Positions 1-7,529 of a stretch of 11,036 nucleotides of DNA are shown one piece after another (the first letter of the stretch is position 1; each line of letters starts with the position of its first letter). Source of the stretch: Gryganskiella cystojenkinii (Eukaryota; Mortierellomycota; Mortierellomycetes; Mortierellales; Mortierellaceae). The stretch is taken from positions 1 to 11,036 of the forward strand of contig JAAAIG010001076.1 in the NCBI GenBank assembly GCA_015852425.1. The letters run 5' to 3'. Below the pieces are notes generated by a model. It did not search any database, was not told where the DNA came from, and saw nothing but the letters and a program-made list of their open reading frames with translations. The position numbers and the translations under genes were made by a program.

Positions 1-983
1 CGGGCAACCAGACAACGATCTCGATGGGGTCAACATCATCAGCGATGACGACAAGAGAAGCCTTCTTGGCCTCGACAAGAGCAGTGATGTGGTTGAGACC
101 GTACTTGACCACAAAGGGCTTCTTGGACGCATCCTTCTCACCCTTCTTCTCGACCTGAGCAGCAGCGGCGGCGGTCAAACGTTCCTTCTTCTCGATATGA
201 GTCTCGGGACGGTACTTGCTAGCGAGCTTGAACAACTGGGTAGCAGTGTTCTTGTCGAGAACCTGGGTGAACTGGTTCAAAGCTGGGGGAACCTTGAGAC
301 GCTGGTTGAGGATCTTGCGCTGACGCTGAAGACGAACGTATTCGGGCCACTTGACATAGCGAGAGAGATCCTTAATGGGCTGGACATCCTGACCGACACC
401 AAAGTTCTTGGGGGTCTTTTCGATCAAGGGGTTGACGGGGGTCTTGGAGGTAGTCTTCTTGGCACCTGGGTAAGGAGCAGGGGCAGCCTTCTTGGAGACG
501 GATTTCTTTGCAGGGGCCTGCAGAAGTAATCACAACATCCAATTGGGAAAGCACAGAAAAAAAAACAAAAAAAAGGGAAACGTCAGGAACAAAAAAAAGG
601 TCTGGTAAAGGTCATTGAGAATAGAAAAAAGAAGCAACAAGAAATGTTGGGTTCATTTTCCCAGCGCTCTAAGGATAACAAGACGAGTTTGCAAAAAAAA
701 AAAAGCAAAACTCGGATGTTTTCCACCAGTAAAGACATGTACAAACCAGAGGCTCCTTTCTTTGAGAAACAAAAAAAAGGACAACGAGATATCCGCTCAG
801 GGTCGCCGAGGACAGTATGACCGCAAATAAGATTCAAAGAATCTTCTTTGCGAAATGGTCACTTGCCACGACACACCTTTGTAATATCCGTCAAAAGCAC
901 TCTTGTATCATGATAAGAAAAAGAAAGAAAGAAAAAAGAAAGGACAAATAAATAAAGGGGACAACCGTCCGATATCATACCAT
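1..983 (-). CDS. RPL8: 60S ribosomal protein eL8 (L7a/L8 family), 3'-truncated by the window edge
   Basis: Structural protein of the large cytosolic ribosomal subunit, which binds 25S/5.8S rRNA. The main exon is 517..1 and reads [10 protein letters not shown], then the family hallmarks [62 protein letters not shown] and [17 protein letters not shown] at the window edge. That is about 172 codons, so the C-terminal third lies outside. In this frame a stop lies just upstream of 517, so an intron must precede it; the acceptor is TTCTGCAG at 518-519. The only upstream ATG directly followed by a canonical donor is 983-981 (ATG then GTATGA), which joins in phase as M-APAKK, as expected for fungal eL8. 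This gives a 463-nt intron, long beside the 82-137 nt introns nearby, a pattern known for ribosomal protein genes. The product is nearly certain. The ATG-only exon is inferred, and a TATA-like string immediately before it leaves doubt. Confidence 0.93.
518..980 (-). other. Long first intron of the eL8 gene with strong hairpins
   Basis: On the minus strand this runs from GTATGA to TTCTGCAG. It contains a pyrimidine-rich start, several T runs near the acceptor and at least two marked inverted repeats: 822-852 (6+7 bp around one mismatch, 3-nt loop) and 684-714 (9 bp with one bulge around a 12-nt A/T loop). A weak third repeat is CAACA/TGTTG at 635-649. Introns of ribosomal protein genes often host snoRNAs, but I found no convincing box C (RTGATGA) plus box D (CTGA) pair. 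The donor position is inferred. Confidence 0.6.
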
Positions 984-1060
984 TTTTATATAAGTTGTGG
1001 ATGGGGAGCGTAAGGATTGAAGGTGGTCAGTGGATGGGATGTGGAGAAGAAAAGATCGAA
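984..1060 (-). promoter_or_regulatory. Compact eL8 promoter with TATA-like box and repeated CCCATCCAC
   Basis: Read on the minus strand, the space between the peptidase poly(A) signal and the eL8 start is under 100 nt. It holds two exact copies of CCCATCCAC (1038..1030 and 1005..997) and a TATATAAAA string at 992..984. The repeated 9-mer is a candidate ribosomal-protein-gene activator site. If the TATA box is used conventionally, transcription would start downstream of 983, which conflicts with an ATG at 983; the A/T string may instead be part of the leader. Confidence 0.45.
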
Positions 1061-1081
1061 TGATGTGAGATCGAAGAATTT

Positions 1082-1087
1082 TTTATT
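1082..1087 (-). terminator. Poly(A) signal AATAAA of the peptidase gene
   Basis: A perfect AATAAA on the minus strand begins 84 nt after the TAG stop of the M3 peptidase, followed by A/T-rich sequence. This is a normal position for a 3'-end signal, and it places the transcript end within about 80-100 bp of the eL8 start region. Confidence 0.6.
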
Positions 1088-1170
1088 GGTGGCCGCAAAC
1101 AAAACCTCCTGGCTCGTCACGGGAATATTCAGATCGTAAATACTGCACATATCTTAAGTCTACAGGGCAT

Positions 1171-3790
1171 CTAGGCTTGGGTCAAGAGTCCATTATGACG
1201 GAGGAGGGCCTCGACCTCGACACCGGGTCGGCCTCTAAACTCCTCCCAGACGAGCTTGGGATCTGTAGCACCGCCATAGGCCAGAACTGTATCCCTGTAC
1301 TTGCGTCCTATCCGCTTCCTAGAATCCTCCGACGTCTGCTCCTCCAGGGCTGCATAAGCATCTGCAGAAAACAGTTCACTATACTTGTAAGAATAGTAAC
1401 CGGCCGCATACCCTCCTCCAAAGATATGGCTAAACCCGCACAAAAACTTGTCCTCAGGGATTGGCGTGACCAAACAGGTTTTCTTGGCCATGCGACGATC
1501 AACATCAAAGATTGATTCCTGGCTCGACTTGGGGTCGTACTTGGTATGGAGCTCGAGATCCAAGGTCGCGAAGTGAAGTTGACGCATCATGGCCATACCA
1601 GCCAGGCACTCTCGGCTCGACATAATCGTCTCCTTCATATCCTTGGGCATGGGCTCATGGGTCTTGTAATGACTGGTCATCTGATCCAACCAACGAGACT
1701 CGTACGTGAAATTCTCCATAAACTGAGAGGCGACCTCGACGAAATCCCATTCGACTCCTTTAATACCAGACGCCTGAGGATAATCCACAGTCGTAAGCAT
1801 ATGTTGAAGACAATGACCAAACTCGTGGAAGAGCGTGACGACGTCATTGAACTTCATTCTTGAAGGTTCAGACTCGGACTCGGGTGGAGGTTGGTTGCAG
1901 ATCATGTAAGCGACGGGGACACGGACTTCTCCAGTCGAGGGGTCCTTCATCCTCGTCACCAAGAGATCCATCCAGGCACCCGACTTTTTTTCCTCGCTGC
2001 GGCTGTAGAAATCGCCATAGAAGTAGGCCAACAGTGTCTTTTCTGGACCTGCATCCTGAACCTTGTACATTTTGACATCCTTATTCCATGTGGTAATTCC
2101 GGCTTGGGCTTGCTCCCGGGCGCTCATCTCCGAGACCTCAATTCCGAAGTTGTCCTTGGCGACCTCAAACAACGTGTCCATGACGCGGGGGAAGACCAGG
2201 TACTCAGAGATTTGATCCGCAGAGTACTTGAATCTGTTCTTGCGATATTCCTCGCCCACGTATCCAGTATCCCATGGTTGCAAAGGTGCAGCGAGACCTA
2301 GCTTTTCAGTCGCGAATCCCGTCAACATGTCGAGTTCCTTTTTCGCAGCTGGCAAAGTCGATTTATAGAGACGATCGAGGACCTCAGACGCGGCCTCGAC
2401 CTTGGAAGCCATCTTCTTGGATAGGGACATGGCGCCATATGATTCAAAGCCCAACATCTCAGCCTCTTCTTTGCGCAGGGTCAAGATCTCGTTGATGAGA
2501 GGCTCGTTGTCCTGATTGCCTTCAGAAGCCTTTTTGACGTTTGCACGATAGATCTATGAAAATAGAGAGTATACGTTAGGTTCTAGGTCCAGTAATTTGT
2601 CTCACGCCGTTCCTTCAAGGATTAGTCAATTTCATGGTTATATATAAGTCTGACTTACCGTCTCGCGAAGATCGCGGTTCTTGCAGTTCATCATGAAGGG
2701 CACAATCGTAGGCCCGTCCAAGGTAACTGCCCAGGGCCCCGTTTCAGCATTGCCCTCGCCGTGTCCTCGACCCTGGGCATGTTTCGCCATGGCCTGGAGA
2801 AGGCTCTTGGGACAACCGTCCAACTCAGTCTTGTCCGTGATGATTTTGGCATAAGCCTTGGTCGAATCCAGAACATTGTTTCCGAAATCCAGGCTCAATT
2901 TCGCCAATCGTTCTTGAATCTCGTTGAATCGTTTCTTCTTCTCCGGGTTACCCTCACCCTCAAGACCGAAAGCGACACCGCTCAATTTCATTCCCTGGAT
3001 AGTCTTTTCAACGATTCGTTTTTGTTCCTTATCGAGGCTATTCCAGGTAGCGGGATCCTGTTGCATCTTTGTGAGGGCGTCGTAGAGCTCAAGAGATTGA
3101 CCCATCTTGAGCGAGATTTGGATGATCATGGGTTGAACTGTTTCCACAGCGGCACGCAATTCCGGCGAATCCTTGACATTGGCGAGATGGTGGATTACTC
3201 CGGCACGCTCTAGGTCGTCTTCGAGGTCCTGGGCTAACAGATCGACGCATGATGGTAACGACGATTAGGATGAGAGATCACGTTGCGTGCTAGTAAACGG
3301 TGAAAGAAAAGACGAGGACGAGATCGGGAAACTTACTCAAACCCATGGTGCCCTCCCAAGTCGGAGTAAAGTGCTTTGAACGTTGTACAAATTCCTTTTC
3401 GACGTATTGAACCAAGGCTGTGACGGCAGGGACGACATGCTTTGGTTGAATAGAGGCAAAATCAGGAAACTCTTTCCAGTTCAGGACCGGATTGGTCTGG
3501 AACTCGGCGATATCTTGCTTCTTATCCTGCGCATCTGTACCGGAGTGGTTCGTTGTCTGAGCATGGTTTCCCTTGATTGAGGCAGAGTTTACAATCGTGG
3601 CCAGGGCTCTGCGGATCGTCAGGGGTGCAAACAGGGTCCGATGGGAGTTCGCGGAAGCGGCGTGGAAGCGACCGGTGGCTCTAGTAGTTGTAGCACTAGT
3701 TCGAGAGGTTCCCAAGGAAAGGGTTGAATGAGTCCTGGTAGCAGCTTGGCGGGCCAGCCGGGATGAGGATGCGGCGATGGAGCGAAGCAT
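1171..3790 (-). CDS. M3-family zinc oligopeptidase, OpdA / organellar oligopeptidase type, probably mitochondrial
   Basis: Zinc metallopeptidase of the thimet-oligopeptidase clan that cleaves short peptides, probably released presequences and degradation products in the mitochondrial matrix. Exons are 3790..3337, 3233..2659 and 2553..1171. Introns are 103 and 105 nt, with GTAAGT donors and TTAG/ATAG acceptors; the phases join cleanly to 803 residues. Residues 1-98 are rich in R, S, T and A and poor in acids (start MLRSIAASSSRLARQ), a mitochondrial presequence-like extension. Similarity to OpdA begins at NPVLNWKEFPDFASIQPKHV (about 100-119). Catalytic HEFGH is at 586-590 (zinc ligands H586 and H590, general base E587), with the third ligand E616 in GVEWDFVEVASQFMEN and the substrate-binding FSHIFGGGYAAGYYSYKYSE near 717. 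The W-D-x-V-E motif resembles bacterial OpdA and plant organellar oligopeptidase rather than Prd1 or Oct1, from memory of those families. It shares a divergent promoter with the CENP-H-like gene. Confidence 0.93.
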
Positions 3791-4006
3791 TGTTGGAATA
3801 TGTGGTGAACAAAAAAAAAGTTCAAAGGTTCAAGAGTAACAATGAATGTCTGCGGAGTGAACAAAGAGCCATTGATCAGCTCCGTGTGGCTTTGCGCTCA
3901 TTTCGATTTCTTGGTGAGACACTCATTCCAGGCGCGATAAAAATGGGCATTCTTTCTCCATCACCCATTCTTTCAAACAACGCGAAACTACACACGACGA
4001 GACCAA
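3791..4006. promoter_or_regulatory. Divergent promoter between the M3 peptidase and the CENP-H-like gene
   Basis: Only 216 bp separate the two start codons, so both promoters must lie here. Plus-strand elements visible: GGCGCGATAAAAAT at 3931-3944, which combines a GC-rich E2F-like core with a TATA-like string, and CGCGAAA at 3981-3987, a match to the G1/S SCB/E2F-type core CRCGAAA. An ATG at 3943 would open an overlapping out-of-frame upstream ORF, but only if transcription starts before it. Function is inferred from position and motif. Confidence 0.55.
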
Positions 4007-5371
4007 ATGACAACAGCAACCATGGCGACATCAACACCCACAGGACCAGGAAAAGGAAACGACGGGCTCTTGACCACACTCGAGGAGCAAATCCTTCAAT
4101 TGGCTGATCACGAGGCATGGCTCGATGCTCAGATTCGTGAACTCGAGTTTGCATACAGTCATGGTAACAAAAGAGATGCCGCCAACAATGACTAGGAAGG
4201 AATAGGCTCTTTAACATGGCTATCAAAAATGAAAGACTGACAAAAAACCCTTGCTTTTACCATGGCGCCAAATGTTAGAAACGGAAACAGACCCTCAGGA
4301 CAGTCAGTCTGCAGAAGAGACAAAAGTACGCCTGGAGCAAAACATCGACATCTTGAAACAAGAGTTGTACACAACAGTGTCGATGGATAGTGTCCGCACC
4401 AAGGTCCTCGACAGGTAAATCTTTCTTTCTCTAGGGTGTAGGATATGGATCCGAGAGCAAAAAACCAGTAACACATTTTATTTTATCGGACAACAGTGCA
4501 CAAGCATACCAGGTCGTCCTGAAGAGTCTGTTTAAAAACGAGCATGATGTCCACGAGAGGTAGGTGCTTACAATAAAAACATCCCAGAGAAGTGTATCTT
4601 GATTCATCTTTACGCAAATGCACTCCTAGCCTGGTTACTCAGCCTCCCCTTGATCATAACATAGATCTCTGGCAAATGCAATTCAGGAGCGCGACAAAGC
4701 TGTATCAGAGTACCTGCATATCCACCGGGAACTTCAACAAACGCGGAGAGAACTCTCCTCGGTTCAGATCCGGGTCTTGGGTAATACTTATACTAACGGG
4801 TTGTTATTTATTCAGGAGTTGATCGTCTCCATGGGAATATTTCATTTTGGAGGACAATTTTAACATTGGCCGGTCCTAATTATTGAGTATTTTTTTATGT
4901 CTATCGGACAATATTAGACTCGCAAGACGAAAATAGAAAGCTGGCACAGCTCCTGGCGTCGGAAACCACTGCCATGAAGGAGGCATTAGCGTCCCAAGAC
5001 TCGAGTACTAACCGTCGCATGACACAGAGGTAATGCTTTTGCAGTCTGCACGAGGGATGTAAAAGAGTTAACCCGCCACATGACAACAAGATTCACTGGC
5101 TGACTCTATCATTTTCTCTTATCTTCAATGATGTTACCAAATAGAATGGAAGAGGAGCTCAAGATTGTAACAATGAAACACAGCGTAGTGTCCAATGTAC
5201 TGCAGGTAAGGTTACCCACTCGTGTTCTCCGTTAATACCCTTCATGGGCATCCGACTAAATCTTTTGTTCTGGATCTCACCAAACAGGGTCTGTTCTTGG
5301 AGAGCAATGTCGACTGGGTCAATGATCCACACTATCTAGATGTCATGCTCAAGCTGAAGAGGTCCGAATAA
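4007..5371 (+). CDS. CENP-H-like inner kinetochore protein, seven exons
   Basis: Candidate subunit of the CENP-H/I/K part of the constitutive centromere-associated network, which links CENP-A chromatin to the outer kinetochore. Exons: 4007-4163, 4279-4414, 4497-4559, 4665-4780, 4918-5029, 5145-5205 and 5288-5371. All six introns (115, 82, 105, 137, 115 and 82 nt) have GTAA/GTAG donors and AG acceptors, and phases join without a stop to 242 residues, close to the animal CENP-H length (about 247). Residues 21-50 and about 65-205 are charged and heptad-like, as in coiled coils. The C-terminus, residues 199-238, contains KIVTMKHSVVSNVLQ, then GLFLESNVDWVNDPHYLDVM, matching the CENP-H pattern of a hydrophobic helix, then V-[ND]-W-x-x-D-P, then a final hydrophobic helix. 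Fungal counterparts are Fta3 (fission yeast) and Mcm16 (budding yeast). A second in-frame ATG at 4022 has a better context (ACCATGG). Exon structure is predicted by eye; family assignment rests mainly on the C-terminus. Confidence 0.8.
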
Positions 5372-5760
5372 CCAATTTCTACTCAAAAAATGCAATTCCT
5401 GTATGATCTGGAGTATAACAGCTTTCGATCAGCACCTGTCCCCCCGGATCCTTGTCGCGCACTGGCTTAACCTTGCCAGTCACCCTATACCCGATTCATC
5501 TTGCGGCGTGTGACTTCGCGCGTGTAGAATCTTCCAGATCAAACCTACGGCAGGGAGAGCATTAGCTTGATCATAGTAGAAGTTTTTCGAATGTGGACGA
5601 TATCATTAAAAGATCGATCCTCCTTTTTGCTTTAACAAGCGGCTCCTTCAGCCTCCTTTTAACGGTCAACAATATTCGAATCGAAATCCTAGCCCTCCTT
5701 ATGCGCCCGTGCTATCAACAAACCTATGACAGCTACGCGCGGACAATTTGTGCTTTGACC

Positions 5761-5782
5761 AAAAAAAAAAAAAAAAAAAAAA
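5761..5782 (+). repeat. A22 homopolymer tract
   Basis: An uninterrupted run of 22 adenines, the longest homopolymer in the window, followed by TTGAAAAATAAG. It could be a plain mononucleotide microsatellite or the tail of an old retroposed copy. No tRNA-like or other retroelement head is convincing upstream. Confidence 0.95.
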
Positions 5783-5799
5783 TTGAAAAATAAGGCCGC

Positions 5800-5843
5800 A
5801 ATAACCAACGAACAACCAGCAACAAACAACAAACAAACAACGA
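5800..5843 (+). repeat. CAA/CAAA-rich simple repeat
   Basis: An almost G-free stretch made of AAC, CAAC and CAAAC units; the core at 5821-5840 alternates AACAAAC units. Such sequence is unstructured as RNA and is often seen in fungal leaders, but no ORF of note follows it. Confidence 0.8.
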
Positions 5844-6499
5844 CTAGGTCTCTTCTCCCTTTTGACGTGAAAGGAGAGATGACGAAAATGCAGCGCCTCG
5901 CGCTGTCCAATTCCTGCTCGTAATCCCAACTTTATCATCGTTCCATCACCCACCCATTCTGGACGGACTCTACCATTGCTGAACTGTCGTTGTCGATCCT
6001 TTTGACATCAGCTTTTACATCACACTCCCTATATGTTTACTTTGGACGATGATGTCCTCCTGATTTTTTCTATCTTCTCTCTCCCAATCGCCTCGGGATC
6101 AATCCTGAAAAGAAAAAAACATATGCCAATAGGGCTATTCCGAACCATAAAAGATATTCTGCTGTTCATCTGGTAAGCAGCTTCCTCATTCAAATTTGCA
6201 TGTGGGCTTTTGTTTTGCTTTGCTTTCTCCCAGAAAGACCTCTTTGGTGAGAGATGTTGCAAGGTTCTTCTAGTCGGATTGCACGAGATGATTTCAAAAC
6301 TTAGTTTTCCCAGACCGTTGTTATCTTTTTTTTTTTTTTGCTGAGGCGAAGCTGCTCCTCGTGCAGGGTGGTTTTCTTGCACTGGCCTTTAGTGAAGGTG
6401 TGGATTGTGGCAAAATGGTGGTGGTACGATGCAGAATGAGTGGGGAAGCGGGACAGAGAAAAGTGGTGTGGTGTGATGATTGTCTATTGGAGGTGATTC

Positions 6500-6720
6500 C
6501 CGTTTTCGTGCCTGTGTCCGTGCCTGGACCCAGTTGATCGTGCCTGAACAACGGTCCGCGCTTCTCTTTCCTTAATTGCCCTTGGACCATGTCCGTCCCC
6601 TTTCTCTGGCCCATGTGTTATCCAAAGTGCACCATGTGCTCCCTTCTCAAACGAGGGCCCTGGCTTTTTGGTCTCTTTCTTTGTTGCTCGCTCATGTATC
6701 TCTTTGACTGTGCCTAAATG
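6500..6720 (+). promoter_or_regulatory. Upstream promoter region of the 7530 gene with two sets of repeated short motifs
   Basis: Three exact copies of CGTGCCTG lie at 6507, 6519 and 6539, and three of CCATGT at 6587, 6611 and 6632, all on the plus strand. The region is richer in G and C than the pyrimidine tract that follows and precedes it by 100-200 nt, which fits an upstream activating region. The motif identities are unknown to me and the role is inferred from clustering and position. Confidence 0.4.
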
Positions 6721-7529
6721 AACAAACAGTGATAAAAGAAGGACATCGATATATTTTTGCTCTCTTCCTTCTTGACTTGCTCTCTCTTTCTCCCCGCCAT
6801 CTCTTTCCCTCCCTATCACTGCTGCTCTCAACCCGACTCACTAACCAGACCCCTCTCTTCATTTTTTTTCGATCACTCGCAGTCAGCGTCCTCCCCTAAC
6901 ACAGTTTTTATTGTGCCCCTGTCCACTGCTGTTTTTTGTTTCTTTGTTCCTTTTTTCCATTCCCCATCTTGAAGAAAGACAACCAACATTCACCCCTCGC
7001 TCTCATCCACCCCTTTCATCACCGCCAATCTCTTTTCTTTTTCGAGAGGGAGAGAATAACAATTCATCTACTTTTTTTGTTTGCCCTTGACTTTAATCCT
7101 TTCTGTGTTCCCCCTTTTGTTCATTTCTCCCCTCCATCTGCACAATACCCCTTCTTACCTCTAAAATAAGACACTGCTTTTTAACGACCAAAAAAATCTC
7201 CTTTCCCTTCCCTTTTTCCCTCCTTTTCTCTCTGCACATCGAATACCCCTTCCCTTTTTTTTCTTTCCAATCCACCCCTTCAGACGCAGTCCCCTCAACA
7301 CCGTCATCGTCAATAACAACGGACAAGAAGGAAGAACAACAAACATCCACCACCACCATTGAGAACCCCAGAGTTTCCTTTTCTGTTCGCCCAAAAAAAT
7401 CTTTAAATATCGCTCAAGAAAAATCGATCTTTTACTCTTTTAAAATCGGCCTACCAAAAAGAAACTCACTCACGGCCACAACAACTCTCGCTCTCCCGTC
7501 CTTTGGAGTAAACAAATCAATACAACACA
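6721..7529 (+). promoter_or_regulatory. Core promoter and long ATG-free pyrimidine-rich 5' leader of the 7530 gene
   Basis: Between the ATG at 6718 and the start codon at 7530 there are 809 nt with no ATG in any plus-strand frame. The sequence is dominated by C and T with CA-rich patches near the start codon. A TATA-like TATATTTTT lies at 6750-6758 just before the C/T-rich stretch, which would give a leader of roughly 750 nt. I see no good intron donor (GTAAGT-like) inside, so the leader is probably unspliced. Absence of ATGs over this length is what selection for scanning ribosomes would leave. Confidence 0.6.

Larger units (their letters stand above)
5372..6490. other. Intergenic stretch without a recognisable gene
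   Basis: This holds the 3' end of the CENP-H-like gene and then unassigned sequence. Visible items: a 6-bp inverted repeat ACTGGC/GCCAGT with an 8-nt loop at 5461-5480, an A22 tract at 5761-5782, a CAA-rich stretch at 5800-5843, and pyrimidine-rich sequence around 6060-6085. Reading frames here are short, low in complexity and resemble no protein family I know. A 14-codon ORF starts at 5879 and a splice-donor-like GGTAAGC lies near 6172, but I could not build a gene from them. Confidence 0.6.

Noticed and set aside
89..529. A 146-codon plus-strand frame over the left edge
   Set aside because: It is the antisense shadow of the eL8 exon, whose minus-strand translation matches eL8 throughout.
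1177..3213. Several plus-strand frames of 65-150 codons
   Set aside because: They lie antisense to the M3 peptidase exons and resemble no family.
3763..4107. 114-codon plus-strand frame overlapping the CENP-H-like exon 1
   Set aside because: It is in a different frame, runs through the promoter and lacks similarity; the spliced frame from 4007 explains the region better.
4592..4822. 76-codon plus-strand frame
   Set aside because: It crosses an intron acceptor, an exon in another frame and a donor of the CENP-H-like gene.
5673..5681. B-box-like ATTCGAATC, possible tRNA or SINE
   Set aside because: It lacks the initial G, a paired T-arm, an A box at the right distance and any cloverleaf fold.
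5879..5923. Short ORF of 14 codons, possibly a first exon (a GTAATC donor-like string follows)
   Set aside because: No downstream exon could be joined with a consistent frame or recognisable product.
6029..6614. Minus-strand frames of about 100 codons
   Set aside because: Low-complexity Lys/Thr-rich translations of pyrimidine-rich promoter DNA, with no family resemblance.
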